Shown here piece after piece: positions 10,890-24,430 of a DNA stretch of 64,000 nucleotides; position 1 is the stretch's first letter; the number at the start of each line of letters is the position of its first letter. The DNA comes from Spodoptera frugiperda (Eukaryota > Arthropoda > Insecta > Lepidoptera > Noctuidae), in NCBI RefSeq assembly GCF_023101765.2, contig NC_064212.1, positions 13,330,001 to 13,394,000 of the forward strand, written 5' to 3'. The notes under the pieces were generated by a model, which was not told the origin of the DNA, made no database searches, and worked only from the letters and a program-made list of their open reading frames with translations. The position numbers were made by a program, and so were the translations under genes.

Positions 10890-13800
10890 GCACTTTCGAA
10901 CAAAGATAGCAAAAAGATTTTTGAAAATAGTTCGAAAAAAATGTTTAATAATAACGGTCAAATAGAGGATTGTGATGCATTTATTTTATTTCAATTGAAG
11001 AACAATCACGAATGGAATAGACATGTCTAAGTTATGAATGGAGTTAATTTTAATATGTTTTGTTTAGTAGTGATTGAATGGTGGTCGTTGCATGATTACA
11101 ATGTAAAGCTGATGGTTTTATGTTTTTTTGTTAAACCCGATAATCTTACAAGCAGTTATATTGCAAAGAAACTATAAAACAAGTTAGGATAAAGCAAATA
11201 GCGAACATTTTATAATACGTACTTAGTACTACGGTTTTTTTATACAAACACAATTTTGACGGTTGTAGATAGCTCTACGACTCGAGGTGCCTTGATATTA
11301 AGATGTATTTTTGCCATTATTAAGCTTAAATTTCAAGTGTCCTGGGAGACCATCTGTCTGACATGTGCGTAAGATCAAATTACTATAAGACTCTCAAGAA
11401 AATTCATTAAAAATTCGCTCCATAATGAGATGCTGACCCAACGGACGAGCCTGGGAATAGTGGAGTTGAGGCCATAAATATTATCCGTTATCATACAGTT
11501 ATTAAATCAGTACGGATCATAAATCTAGGACAACGGGAGTGACCGCGTCGCCCGACAATATGGCGCACTCAAAATTACATTAAGCCGTGTTACCATAGCC
11601 CTTTTATGAACTAATAATGTGCACCACAGAAAAGACTTTGCATATAAATCCCCTAATTACTCGATTCATAGTGAACTAATCTCGACTAGGCTTTTATAGC
11701 ATTTGCATGGGGTTTTTGTGGACAATTGAGAATGATTTAGGGTGACCGGAATTCTGTGTGGACCGTGGATAGGAAGAAATGTCTAGTTTGTACTGCTGCG
11801 GACGAAAGTGTTTTCGTGGGAGAAATTTTTAGATGTGTCCGAAGATGCATCTTTGGTTAAAAATAAATCCATGTTTTAAATTTGAACATGTAGTAACTTG
11901 AGATTAACAGCTCTAAATTGAATAATTGATTTATGTTTATTCTTTTAATACCAGAATAAATATTTGAAGCACATATATTTTATAGTTCACCAGACAGTCG
12001 CGAAATAACACCCGTGTGCACGCACTTTTGTGTCATATTTAAAGCTCGAAGAAGTACGTCATATAATTGACGCATTCTTTATATCAGAATATAGTCTTAA
12101 TCCAGCTTATCCAACATAATTTTCATATCATAACTAGTTCAACCATAAAACTATCCTTTGCTTTCACCAACCACAATCACAAATTACCTTCCCAAACCGC
12201 ACCAAACTATATGACTGTACAAATAACTTAAAAAAAAAACCAACTACTTGTGACACGCAATAAAATGGATTAACGCAATTGAATCGCCCTTACCTCTGTA
12301 ATGGCGGACGTTACCCCTTGCCCATCACACAAGAACTTATAACATTACATATAAATTATCATATTATTATACAAGTGACACATGCATTTTGTTACAATCG
12401 TAGTTTTTTAAGATTTATATATGTAAACACGAACGTGAGACACTGAGTGGACGGATGCGCTCAAATCTCATTGTGTGCAACTATTCATTTGGTTATAAAG
12501 GGTAAACTAACGAAGTATTGTGATACTGACTCACTTTTTTTTTCTTTTTTCTATGTGACGCTATTCGCACGTAATCTAGCCTGAATGATGTGGCGTATTT
12601 TTTTAAACTTTTGTGTCCTACTTGTAATAGATTGTGTACTATTTAATATTTTTAATTAGACCCACTTCTTCTAGTTCGGTTATTCTTAAACGATATTTGT
12701 ATTGTCGCGAAGTTGAAAGTAACTGTGCTTTTGTTTGTGAACAACTAAAATTTAACTATGGTTAATGTAAGGGTTATCAAAAGTCGCTCGTTCTAAATGA
12801 ATATGTATTATGGAGTTTTTTTTTACTCGTTCGTTAAGAAACTAGTCTTTACAAACGTGTAGTATGAAATTTAAGTCATACCTACATTGAGAGACTTTTT
12901 GCTTAGCACCTAGTACATCCAGTACCAAAATACTCACTAGTAAATTGAATTTGACATTGACTGTCACACAAAAAAAAATTAAAGTGTCAAGAAACACTAT
13001 ACGTATATTTACAATTCGCGAAAGTTTAAGAGCCAACTTAACATTATTGCACGAGCCACGCTCTTAAAGTAGCCAGTCTTTAATATGAAGTGTTAAACAA
13101 ACATAATAATATTCACAATTTTAGTAACGCCCACCAATGATATCACTCTGTACTACAGAATGGAGTGCGCACTCCACACATAATTTACCAATACGAAAAA
13201 ACAAACAAAAAAACAAAAGTGCGAAAACCAAAAACTTTCACATGGAACTACAAACAAAACACATGACATTTCCATTCACCCATTTGTTTGCACAGCACTA
13301 CAACAAATTACACATAGTTGCAGAAAAATAGGTAAAATCTAATCTCATTAGGGGTAACAAACACTTGAGCGTTTACCACCCGCTCTCGACTCAACAAGCC
13401 AGTTTATTTGGCACGCACTGTACACTGGCGGACAATTAAATCGCAAATAAAATTAAACACACTGCGATGGATTATCGCGTACTATAGAGGGTGGTGTTCC
13501 GCGGCAGTTTTGTAAAATCATTCCAAGTGGTGTTTGGTACATATTTGATCGGTGATTTCGGGTTGGTGGGAGTGTTTTATTAATCGGGGATTTATTTTTT
13601 GTGGGAACTAAGGATTGTTTCGGTGATCGTTTTGTTGTATGGTTATAAATGTCGATTTAAAATGTTGTATTTTAAATTAATACAATGGATTTCATCTCAT
13701 TTGTTCGACTACGCAGCGCACCTCAAGAAGTAACTGTGTTCTGGTACTATAAGCATAGTGATTACATATTCATAATTTTAATAAGGTATTAACACGAAAC

Positions 13801-14885
13801 AAAAATAAATACTTACATAAACTCACCTCATATTCCTCAAATTAATGAAAAATCCCCATAGGTAGGTACAAATCGTTTACAAGCCAGTGATTACCACACC
13901 ACCCTCGCGGGTCCCACTCGTGGGCCAAACGAAGCTGGCAGCATATTGTTTGGGCTATAGTTTAACTTACCATCAATAATGGATGCTCCCCTCTTTTAGA
14001 GGAGCGAGTGAAGATACTCCGTGATGTTTTTGGTCAGTTTTGAGTACATTGATGGTCTAATGAATGATATTATGAAGATGAATGATTTTAGACGAATTTT
14101 GTTAGTTAAATGAGTTTTTTTTGTCATAGAGAGTACCAATGTAGCTTTATAACCGTCGGTCTTTATACTATTCGACTTGTAATTTCAACGTCGAAATAAA
14201 TTAATAAGTTGTTTATGTTACTTGTATAAAAAAAATTGTACAATAAAATTCAAAATCAATGACGAATATTTAATGATGAATATTTCAGAATATTCTTAAT
14301 CTTGCGTACCAAAATGACTTTTACATCCATCGAAATAAAAAACAAATTCGAATGATAGAATACTACAACAGCGCCACACAACAAAAGAAAGTAAACCAGC
14401 AATGTATTTTAACCAACAAAATATAACCATTGATGGGTTCCGTACACAATAAGTCCCATAAGGGAGTTGCATTAATCCGTTTTTAGGGGTGAAGATTCAA
14501 TTGGAACTGATTTTGATGGTCCTCCAACGATTTTTGTGATACACCCCTTATGTTTGTTGGTAATCGATTATCGTATCGAGAGGAGGTAATCGATTTTTCG
14601 TTGTACACCTCTAATAAATGTATAGTATGTTAGAGAGGTCAAGGTTAACTTTTGTAACTGTTTTTGTTTACTGTATGTAGTGTAGATTGTATTTAAGTTA
14701 TAAACTTACATAAAATAAAATAAAAACATCCCGTTATTGAACCTTGGCTTCAATAAAATTTTAGTTGACAAATCAGAAATGAAATTGTATGGTAAATCTG
14801 ATTGAAATTGCTTAGCTCCAATAGCTTCACTAGAGGCCAGACCGACAGACAGACGTTATTAATATTATTATATTTGATTTGTCGT
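10890..14885. other. Long intergenic stretch
   Basis: No supported gene. AT-rich. One exact ATTGTCGCG is at 12701-12709. Two TAATCGAT words lie near 14562-14595 inside a short imperfect duplication. Confidence 0.5.
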
Positions 14886-14943
14886 TCAAAAATGCCTTCC
14901 TGGTCTATTTGAAATAAATAATTTTGACTTTGACTTTGACTTT
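14886..14943 (+). mobile_element. LINE 3' end with TGACTT tail
   Basis: The sequence cttcctggtctatttgaaat followed by aaataatttt and (gacttt)3 is the 3' UTR end of a Lepidopteran Jockey-like LINE. No coding part is visible. The element may extend upstream to about 14730. Confidence 0.6.
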
Positions 14944-16034
14944 AGAAGTCAGTGATAGAGTGCAATTATTTCTCATCACCTCACCAATATTTTGCTCAAT
15001 ATTAATCTCATCGATAACTTCACACTTGACAATCGTCAGCCACTCCAAAAAGACCATCTTAACAAATTGTTTGCTTAAAATCGTGGTACGCGCATGTCAT
15101 GCACGTACCTCTAAAAACAAAAGCTATGACAAATGCGTCTCTTTCACGTGCACGCAATATAGATTACCTTCCCACTCTACTGTTCTATAGCCACTAACTA
15201 CTGAAACAGAAGTTTGACACATATTGTGTCCAACCTTTTGTCCAACAAATTACTTTTTTAAGACCCTTCGTTCCAGTTCGAACGTTAATGCGAAGAGACA
15301 TTCCAAAGACAATGAGGACTTATTAAGAGATAATGTTTTCGAAGATTTACTCTGTTCTGGGAATGAAGGTAATGGTTAGGTAGTAGCTGGAATGGAACGT
15401 ATAGGTTTTGGACAAAGGGAATCCTGTGGATTGCACCATAGTTTAACAAGTGAAACAACGACACATACTAATTGTGGCATATAAACAACAATAGGACTGC
15501 TTGCCAATTCAGATTATACTCCATATTTACGAATGCTTTGATTAAAAACAATTAATTGTAGGTGAACCTACATTCCTAATCCAATAACTCAAAGATGAAA
15601 GTCTTGTTAAAAAAATCTGTAAAGATTTTACAAGTGATGTTCTGAATTAGCCACTATATACGGACTTCGCATATCCTATGAGCTTTAAATCTTGTATCAC
15701 CAAACCATAATTTAATATTTTCCAACACCATATTAACAAACACAGTATTTCACATCCACATCACACCCTGACCAGTAATTACCAATACACTGCAAACTCG
15801 TGCCTTCCACGTATGACTCACAAAATTCATTTTCATCGGCCCTAAGGGACAATAGCGGTCAGCAGTAGTTGATTGAACCAAGAAAAGGCTTTCACGGCGT
15901 TGTTCGAACGGCATTAGCATCTGTGGCGATAACATCTGAATGACAAAGGCTGTGTGAGCGTGTAACGCGGCTCAACTCGGCTATCTTTTGTCATTACAAA
16001 CACTTGACACTGTTACGTTTAAACAGTAGGTTAA
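14944..16034. other. Intergenic
   Basis: No gene. Around 15760-15960 the DNA is GC-richer and contains gacaaagg (SOX/TCF-like). The 61-residue minus-strand frame here is not convincing. Confidence 0.45.
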
Positions 16035-16190
16035 ATGAGGGTTTTTATAAGCCAGTAAACGAGTAGACGGATCACCTGATGGTAAGTCACCGCCGCCCAT
16101 GAACTCTCGAAACACTAGAGGCGTTACAAGTGCGTTGTCGGTCTTTTGGGGGTTAGGAATTTGAGGGTTGTTGGGGAATCGGGGATTCGG
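16035..16190 (-). mobile_element. SINE-like repeat A, 3' half
   Basis: The reverse complement contains ccaaaagaccgacaacgcac, ggcggtgacttaccatcagg and tgatccgtctactcgtttac. The 5' half is missing. Confidence 0.75.
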
Positions 16191-16796
16191 AAGATTTAAA
16201 TTAACATAGTGATAAGTTATGGTCACCTAAAACCTGTCTGCATCTTTGGTTGAATGATCACTCAATTTTGGGTGACGTCTGAGCGTCGTATCCCAGATTT
16301 GACCCTCAATCTGGGAAAACCAATTTCCAGATACAGTCTTCTAATCAGTTAGAAATGTTAAATGGTGTAGTATAAGTTCATCTTAGTCTAAAAAGTTATC
16401 TTAAAACAAAGCTATTAAACATTATGCGAACAAGAGTTATAAGGCTACCGTTCCATAGAACGATGATTCACATAAAGAACTAATTATAGAGGTAGATCTA
16501 ACCGATAGATGCGGTAGACGTTCGGCTTATCCAATTGAACTGAAATTAAATTATTATAAAGATAAGGATCTCTATATTATACTGCTTATTGTCTAGGATT
16601 CAATAACGGATTGTCCTGAGATAATTCGTATACTATCCTTATTTTAAGGTTGTATAGTAATGGAGGCTTTTTTCTAATTCGCAGAAACACATTTGACGTT
16701 AGTTTTTTTTTACGCTTCTCAGAAAACTTTCCTGTATCATAAATACCGCCTAATAGTGCTTTTTTCACTAGAGACGTTGATATGTTGGATTCAGCT
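16191..16796. other. Intergenic, nothing recognised
   Basis: AT-rich, no gene or repeat identified. Confidence 0.5.
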
Positions 16797-16955
16797 AATC
16801 TATGTTTTTTATATGGAAAGATGCATGCTATGAATGTATGCTTCCTTAGTATCGATACATCGCATACTCTAGCTACGCATCTTCCTCGTGCACTACAGCT
16901 TAGCTATTAACATCTTCGTAGCACAGCTACATAGCACATCTCTAATGGAAAAGCA
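16797..16955. mobile_element. Degenerate MITE family I
   Basis: atatggaaagatgcatgcta, gtagcacagctacatagcac and atctctaatggaaaagcac resemble 58336-58620. It has internal gctacg/cgtagc inverted motifs and no coding. Confidence 0.5.
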
Positions 16956-18757
16956 CTCTAATTCCTCGTAAAATTAGCACTGAGATAAGTAGTTTGTGTC
17001 ATATCTTCAGTGTTTATTAACTTACATAGTTTAACTACGCTCTCACTAACACAACATATGTGTCCGAACTGAACCTTCTGAAATACCTTAGACAGTGTTT
17101 CTCCGGAATCTTGGCGCTTTGTTCCACCAGCTACCCGAGTTAGCGACACCATCCTCGTTACAGACTTTGAAAATTAATAAGTGACTTTGTCCACGGACGT
17201 CTCAATTCTCATTCCATTGTTTGTTATGAATATACCAAGTATTTGTTAGTAAAACTACACATGCTCTAGCCTGTACTTCAATAGTATTGGTATTCATGTC
17301 TGTATGTCCGCCTGTCTGCTTGTCTGCTTGTCTGTTTGTCTTGTTACCTTATTTGTATTATCGATTTTGATTTTGTTCGACATTATTGTTGGTTTATATT
17401 GTTTTGATGCTTTCTGTGTGGCTTTGAAAGTGTTGGGGTTTTGTGTTATGATGTTTTGGGTTTTATTTGGCCAATGCATGGGTTGATGTGTTTTTTTTTA
17501 AACATACCTACATTTTGGTTCTAAACTGAATTTTAAGGTTCGAATGTTGTAACATCTTAAATTATAGATAATCTTAAATACCGGTTGATACCACGGTCAA
17601 TTCTTGATGATTATCCAATTGTATATCATCTAGTTCATCTAGCTATTAAATATTTTGACTTTTTGCGATATCGCTTCAAGAGTATCAATACAGCATCTGC
17701 AAAATAATCTGCCTGAACACAAGGTGTTCAATAATTCTCCATTTCTTCAATAATTCCGTTTAATTTGTGTACAATCGTGATCGCGGGATCAAACAACAAT
17801 AGTGTTGTGCTCAACTGTCACTCACGCGCGGACACAATAGGGATGTGCTTAAAGTATCCGTTTTGCAACAATACAACGAATAGTGTTGTTTATGTAAAGG
17901 TCCGCAAAGATAAGGGTGATTGCAACTGGCGGGAGCGTCAGCAGAATACTAATTATTGTGGTGGGTTGGATATTGATATGGTGTGTGAGAAGATAAGAAT
18001 CGATTTGGTCTTTGTAAACGATAAAATTACGCAAAATTGTAAAATTACTTTTTTAAAGTGCTCAATGCTGAGTTCTCTTCTTTAACTTTATTATAAATTT
18101 ACTAGGAGAAACTGAAAATGTAATATTACACTGCTCAAAGAAACTAAATACACTAAAAAAACTAAATATAATATTAAAAAAAACCTATTTTTAATTCACA
18201 ATATTATTCAATGCTTCATATTATTATAATAATTCATATCATAATATTTTATATCATTTTTATTATGTATATCATTAAATATTTTTTGACTAAATATCAT
18301 ATTTTATAACATAAAACATTACTCTCAACAACAAAAAGCCGACCAGTAGCGGGAATGGTCCAAGCTAACACACATGATCATTAGACGTATCTGCTAACGC
18401 TACCACCGGCCATGGGAAGAGGATTATAGTATCTCATGTCGTGTGACGTCATGAATGTAAAATTAATACCGCGAGACGTAACGAGAGCCGACAGACGCAA
18501 TCGTTGGGAACGCATTAAGTGTACACAGTGTAGAGATAATAGAGGATGTGTGTAGAGAATGGTACCCAAAATATTGATGAAGAGAAACAAAAATAGGACT
18601 TGGTGTGAATCAAAAGGTGATTTGTTTGGGATGGGTGGTTGTGCCCTGGTTGGGGGGAGTGTTAAGTCATGTTCAGTCGCGTCAAATATCTTCTATTCAA
18701 CCTAGTCAACCCTCCAAGGTCTTGTTTAACATTAAATCCACATTCTAAATTAACAAA
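16956..18757. other. Intergenic
   Basis: Holds the microsatellite at 17296-17342, an AT-rich run at 18110-18310 and a perfect CRE palindrome TGACGTCA at 18444-18451. The 106-residue frame at 17765-18085 shows no motif. Confidence 0.5.
17296..17342 (+). repeat. TGTC/TGCT-rich microsatellite
   Basis: tgtctgtatgtccgcctgtc followed by tgcttgtctgcttgtctg is an imperfect tetra/octanucleotide repeat. The small open frames over it are artefacts. Confidence 0.7.
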
Positions 18758-18980
18758 AATAATATTTTTATAAAAACTATCTTGAGACATACTAGATTAA
18801 CTAAAAATCACGGTTTACTTACTTTAATATACTTAGAAAACTCGAAACTAGGAGCCGCAGCTGCGTCGTTGCATCCGTGCTCGCTGCTCACGAGGAAGAG
18901 CTCCTCCGTGACTCAAAACTAGTAGAGCTTTTCTCAGTATATTTACGAGAGTAAACAGTTTTTTGTTAAAATAAATGATA
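18758..18980. mobile_element. MITE family H, near full length
   Basis: Left end: atatttttataaaaactatc, tgagacatactagattaact and aaaaatcacggttta. Right end: ctcaaaactagtagagcttt and tacgagagtaaaca. The termini are roughly inverted repeats and the GC-rich core (gccgcagctgcg) is diverged. Related pieces are at 22128-22258, 26570-26703 and 29588-29738. Confidence 0.65.
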
Positions 18981-19721
18981 TATTACAATAATTGTCCTTC
19001 AAAAAAGCGAACAGTATCAAACATATTATTAAATTGTTACTTATCGTTTAAAATAATTTTTGCAATAGATTGTTTCAGAACTCGATGGAACCGTATACAA
19101 GCAAGGACAAGAATTTAAAAACAAACATTTACGAAGGAGATGACGACGAAACTCGTGAATTAATAGAGAAAAACTAGAACAACTTAAACATTACTAAATT
19201 AACCATAAAAACTCTGAACAAACAAGAAAAACCACAATGCACAAACAAGTTCACAGTATTTTTGCTGCTTTTCTGAAATATCTCCTCCTGTCCTCAAGCG
19301 CGCAGCAGGCTACCGCACTCGATAAGGAAGGAGCGAGAATTTACGAGAACTTTCCATGATGGCCGCCGGCGAGAATTAGCATGTGACGCAGTGATACAAG
19401 ACACGCAGCCACTACAGAAGACATCCCCATTGAAGTTATTGTGGCTAAATAGATTTATAATGATAAAGTGAACAAGGAATCCATTTAAAGTGTCCAGATT
19501 TGAATTTGAAATGAATTGTGATTGCAGTGCGCTGTGGAGGTAATAAAATCATGAGATTTTTTGTTTATGTAGTGTATCATGGGAGTTGACATCTATATCA
19601 ACAACCTTTGATGGTCCACTGGTATGCATTCTCCTCCCATAAGATGGTTTGCCACTATCTCCACGATTGGTAGACAGGTTAGATCGTAGTTTAAAAGGTG
19701 CAGGTTTGTTAGACAGCGCTT

Positions 19722-19876
19722 TTTCTTTAAGGAGGGATAATCATCCAATGACATCTCCCGCCTTGGGCAAGGTGAGAGGCAGTGTTAGACGCTTACTGAC
19801 TAAAAAACACCCCGTTCCTAGTCCTGCCCCTCCAACCGTAGCCCCGCTAAACCCGCTAGGTAGTCCGCAACTCCGT
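19722..19876 (-). mobile_element. Interspersed repeat B, reverse
   Basis: ataatcatccaatgacatct, cccgttcctagtcctgcccc and ctaggtagtccgcaactccg are repeat B in reverse. The open frame at 19649-19963 runs through it and is not a gene. Confidence 0.75.
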
Positions 19877-20107
19877 ATCAGGCAACAGCTCTACTGGGCC
19901 CCGTATGTGGTGTGCGCTGTAGTCAAGTCTCTATCAACTGCGTGGTTCTTTAATCAGCTCTGAAGACACCTGCAGTAATAGCAAGATGTTGTGACCCTTC
20001 TTCTGAAGATATCCAATTCATATTTTTTATCCTCTTCAAAGTTATTTGAGGTTTTTGGAGGTCAACGCAACATGTTTTCTACACCATTATCCCTATGAAA
20101 CATCGTC

Positions 20108-20155
20108 ATCAATAACTAATTGAAATAAATATTTAGACTTTGACATTGACTTGAC
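20108..20155 (+). mobile_element. LINE 3' tail fragment
   Basis: attgaaataaatatttagac followed by tttgacattgactt resembles the 14886-14943 tail. A short truncated copy. Confidence 0.5.
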
Positions 20156-20581
20156 CTCAAACCTTCTCCCACAGTGATTAGAATGTCCAAACAACATCAA
20201 TAAATTAAAAGGAAAATAATGTAAATCATAAGTGGCTAAGCGGTTTCCGAGATATAAGCTCTTTAACGTACAGAGAAACATTGCTTCTTACATACATACG
20301 TACTTACATACATTAATGCATGAATTGATTTGTTGGTTTATTGGTTGTTGGTCATGTTTTGTATTCACTCCTTCCCAGGTTTGAGTACAATCTGTTATAA
20401 ATTTCTGTGTATGTTTATCGGATTTTTCATCAGACATTACTAATGTATTTGTTTACTAATAGAAATTGGGTTTGATCGGGTAAGGCAAAGGATAGTTAAT
20501 TGAGGGTCAAAAATCCAGGAACCTAACTTACAGGACCATTCTATAATTACAAACAAAAGTTTGTTTATTAAAATCTGAAAT

Positions 20582-20872
20582 GACTGCCTCGTTGGTCGAG
20601 TGATCGCAAGTGCGACTGTCGGACAAGATTCGATTCCCGGGTCGGGCAAATTATAACTGGGCTTTTTCGGTTTTTCGAAAATTTCTCAGTAGTAGTACGA
20701 AGTCTGGAATTGTGGCCAGTATATGGCTATAGACTCACCCCCTATTACATGGGACTTATAACACAAATGGTAAAAAGTGGTTGCACATTGTACAGTGGCA
20801 TTACGAGCCGTAATGTGCACCTCTTTGGGAAGGACTGCCTATCCTTTCGGGGATAAAAGGCGTGACGTTGCT
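20582..20872 (+). mobile_element. tRNA-derived SINE C, full length
   Basis: The head has an A-box-like ggtcgagtgatcgcaagtg and a perfect B-box-like gattcgattcccgggtcgg, as in tRNA-derived SINEs transcribed by RNA polymerase III. The body contains ttttcggtttttcgaaaatt, cccctattacatgggactta and gccgtaatgtgcacctct. The tail is ggggataaaaggcgtgacgt. Other copies are at 22488-22547 and 57374-57636. The long minus-strand open frame from 20745 reads through this element and is not a gene. Confidence 0.85.
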
Positions 20873-22127
20873 GTTCATTAAAAAGCCAGTAAAACACAAT
20901 TCCCAGAAAGAAAATCAGGTCGTTATAAGTAAATAAGTCATCTAATTGAAGACCTGAAACGTTAAGCAAAGGTACTTGTTCGACAACAATGACAAACAAA
21001 CGTACAGTCCCGTGCCATGTCAGTATAAATTCACAAAGAAAAATACCAACTTCAACCTTTATTACTCCACCAAAATCTGTTTTAAAACATCTTAACTCGC
21101 AACTTAAGAACAAATAATAAAAAACTCTATTCCTTAAGCTTGAAGGTTGTAAGTGCATTGGGTGAAAAACTGCATTCGATTTTACGAGAAAACTTTTAAT
21201 AAATGCATAATTAATCACTTGAATGTGGTAACAACCCCAAAATGGGGTGAACGTGAAATGGTTGTAAAGGAAATAGGTATTGTTATAAATATTTTTTGCT
21301 ATGATAAGATGACATCGTTACTAATATTAAAAATGCGAAAGTTTGTGTGTTTGTTGATTTGTGTTTGGTGTTTTTTCTCTCTGCAATGTAAGGTATTGAT
21401 TTTTGTGTCTGGAAATAGTTAGAGTGGCATATGCTAATTTACTTCATGGAAGAAACTGCGAGCGTAAACCTAATAACTAAAAAAGCTCAATCATAGTTTT
21501 TCTGTCCTGGAAATCGAACCTAAGATACCGTGTAGCCCCTCATTCATCGAGGTAGAACATGATTCAACATCTTCTAAAATAAGTAATATCAATAAAAAAA
21601 AAACAAAGCTTAAAATACTACACTTGAAACCATTGTTTCGCCATCCAACAGAAAACATAAAGCGAGCGAAACGCAAATCACTAAATCACGAACAGCCATC
21701 AGAAAGCATCTTTGTTTTCAAACACTGACGAAGATCTTATAGCGTTGCGGTCGAAAAATATGCTCTTGAAAATACCTTCCTGCAAAACCTTCAGACACTC
21801 TAAACAAAAACGCACACAAAAAACAACTTTAAGTTCCTAGCAATAAGACGTCGGTAGAAAGATAACCCTGCAAAATTCAGTTGGTACAATTTTATCGAAG
21901 TCAGTCAAATGAAGTCATACGTCAAGAGCGTCAATCTCGCGTCGGTCGGTTAACCCGAACGAGCCGTTGAGGACGCGACGTTTACGACATAATATTTCAA
22001 TATGCTTACGAGGGGTTATCTCCTTGTCCGTTCCAATGAACCAATGTGGTGTGGCTTGAGGAGGTGTAATTAGGTTTCGAAATCAACAAATGTTGTTTGT
22101 AAAATGAATATTTGATAACGATATCCA
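20873..22127. other. Intergenic with a Lep1 fragment
   Basis: The 157-residue minus-strand frame ending at 20745 starts here and runs into SINE C, so it is judged spurious. Confidence 0.5.
21313..21365 (-). mobile_element. Lep1-like 3' end fragment, reverse
   Basis: ttactaatattaaaaatgcg followed by aaagtttgtgtgtttg is the reverse complement of a Lep1 3' end. Confidence 0.55.
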
Positions 22128-22258
22128 AGTAAATTAATGGAGAAAAGCTCTACAAGTTTCGAGTCACAGAGGGACTCTTCATAATGAGCAGCGTGCGCAG
22201 ACGCGGCGACGACGCTATTTTACGAGAGTAAACCGTGATTTTTAGTTATTTAGTACTT
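22128..22258. mobile_element. MITE family H, internally deleted
   Basis: gagaaaagctctacaagttt, cgagtcacagagggactctt, gcgtgcgcagacgcggcgac and then directly the opposite terminus gagtaaaccgtgatttttag. Confidence 0.7.
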
Positions 22259-22487
22259 ATGTCTTTATGATAATTATTATAAAAAAGTAATAGTAGTTTC
22301 TTGTGCACTATGCTACAATATGTCATATGTTAGCCCAGGATGATTCAATGTCAGTATAGACTTCACTTTATTTTGTCTTGGTTCTGTTTGTTGCATCGTG
22401 CATGATCATTGCAGTCGTAACAATTGGTTTCCATAACATAGCAATCTAATCAAAAAGATCTGGGTTATTTTCTGTCAAGTGAGTAGC

Positions 22488-22547
22488 AATGCCGTAATGT
22501 GCACCTCTGCTTAACCCTCTGGGTATAAAAGGCGTGACGTTGACGTT
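22488..22547 (+). mobile_element. SINE C, 3' fragment
   Basis: gccgtaatgtgcacctctgc and gggtataaaaggcgtgacgt match the last 60 bp of SINE C. Confidence 0.75.
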
Positions 22548-23476
22548 GAACAGCACAAAATAGTAGACAAATTTCATTTTGAATAACTTATAGAAAACAC
22601 AACTAGGCTCTAGAAAAACCCGTTTTTATTTTTTTGTCCAAAAATAAACCCAAGTACGTGCAATCCAAGATTCAAATCAAATCAAAAACGACCATTCAAT
22701 CCCCGAAAAAACCCCTTTACTGGCACAAAATCTTCAACCGATTCCCGAAACCGTTTTCAATCGGGACGGAACTATAAACACCGAAAGGTCTAAAAGCCTA
22801 AAGCCATAGACCGTCAAAGGTCCGTCCAGTGCAAATGGGCACTAAATCAGTGCTAATCCGACCATGACAACCCCCGCCCCACTCTCGCCTTTATACTCCC
22901 ACAAAGAGACGGACATTAAACAAAAATTCTGTGACGAATGGTTACATCAACGTTGCCATTTTAATCTACGGTTTGTTTAGCTGTAGTTAAGGTAGAGAGA
23001 AAACAGTTTGATCCATAAGATGTGTATAGTTTGGATGATATCTCCAAAACTAGTTTTTCATAATTCAGATAAGTAAGAGAGATGATCAGAGGAAGTGTAC
23101 GATGAATCCGTGGCGCCACATTATCAAATCGTACATGCGCATACACGCACCGGCTTACTTTATAAATACAACTTCAACCGACTAATTCAACAATTCTAAC
23201 AGCCCGATAATAGCTTAATATGTACTGAAACCTCTCAGCCAAATCCTCGTCACGTTCGACCACAATCACAATAATGTCACCTGTACTAGCAAAGACGATA
23301 AATATAAAAATTAAACGCTAACTATCGTTTGAAATATCAGACGTGGCCGCCGGTGCAACCCACCGGACCGTACCAAGAAAAACACTCAATGCCAGCATAA
23401 ATCTATACGCGTATTGTTGCTTGTCCACGGACAACGGGCTTATAAACATGACCAAAGCTGGCCAGCCCCGTCAGGT

Positions 23477-23536
23477 GGCCGTAAATACCGATAAACGGCC
23501 GTAAATGGCTTTAAATAGCTTTAAACGGCTATAAGC
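23477..23536. repeat. Six tandem 10-bp units
   Basis: Units read ggccgtaaat, accgataaac, ggccgtaaat, ggctttaaat, agctttaaac and ggctataagc, with consensus GGC-YK-TAAA-Y. The period is exactly 10 bp with no indels. It sits in a GC-richer unique block (23340-23700). Confidence 0.85.
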
Positions 23537-24430
23537 CATTTATCCCCGGTCGCCGTTAATAGAACGACGCGATCGATGTCATTAATTTGTTCGGTAATGG
23601 GTTTTGATTCGCGATGCTTAAATTGTTGTGCGTTTTGGCGGGTGTTCGGATGCCACGGCCGTGCTGTTAAAAGGACCCGCGTGAGTGTACGATGTGCTCC
23701 TATTTGTAGTCATTAATTTTGAAGTGTAAGCATTTTAAGCATTACGGTTATTAATTAACACTTCAATCAATGCTTAGTTCTCATTAGACGCTTTTCTTCA
23801 ACAGCATTACAACACAAATCTCAAACACAATCCCCTATTCACATACCAGTGAACAGAAGAATTCGCCTCATCAGCTAAAGTGCACGTTGTCTAAGATAAA
23901 GTAAGTTATTCACAGCTTACATCACGAACATCAATTTCTTCATTCCACAACCAACATTGGCACCAACGTTTGTGACCGCAACAAACATCCATATTTGTTA
24001 ACCATCAAGTTCGATAAGTTTCATTATTTATCTTCCATTGTTTGGTGCACATAAACACAGTGCTTTATGGGCGCGGAGTCAGTTTCCTAACAACTCTTTA
24101 GAGGCTATAAACTCTTTAGGGTTTTGCAGAGAATTAACTTTTGTTGTTACACGATGTCCCAGGGCGATTTTTAGCGTGAAGTTTTTTTATAATGCGTGTG
24201 AAGGTGTTAAGATAAAAGTTATGGATAGTTTCATTTATAAACTGTGTAATCGAGCCGATAATATTACACTTAAGTCCAGCTTCAGAACTTCTAGTAGAGT
24301 TTTCTTTAGTTTAATCGGCCATTATAGTAAGAAAAAAGTCTTGCGTAAGTCGATGTGTATCAACAGGTTATTATTAGTCGTGGTTATTGTAGATATTGGT
24401 TACTGATGCGGTAATTTAAGTAGGAAGGCT

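Larger units (their letters stand above)
18981..20581. other. Intergenic apart from repeat B and a LINE tail
   Basis: No gene seen outside the elements listed separately. Confidence 0.5.
22259..24430. other. Intergenic, GC-richer unique block with a 10-bp array
   Basis: 22650-23700 is non-repetitive and moderately GC-rich, with clustered possible factor sites and the array at 23477-23536. The 122-residue frame at 24038-24406 has no recognised domain. Confidence 0.45.

Noticed and set aside
20745..21218. 157-residue open frame on the minus strand
   Set aside because: Its C-terminal third is the antisense of tRNA-derived SINE C and the rest has no recognisable motif.
24038..24406. 122-residue open frame
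   Set aside because: No domain, no repeat support and no sign of splicing context. A frame this long is expected occasionally in 64 kb.
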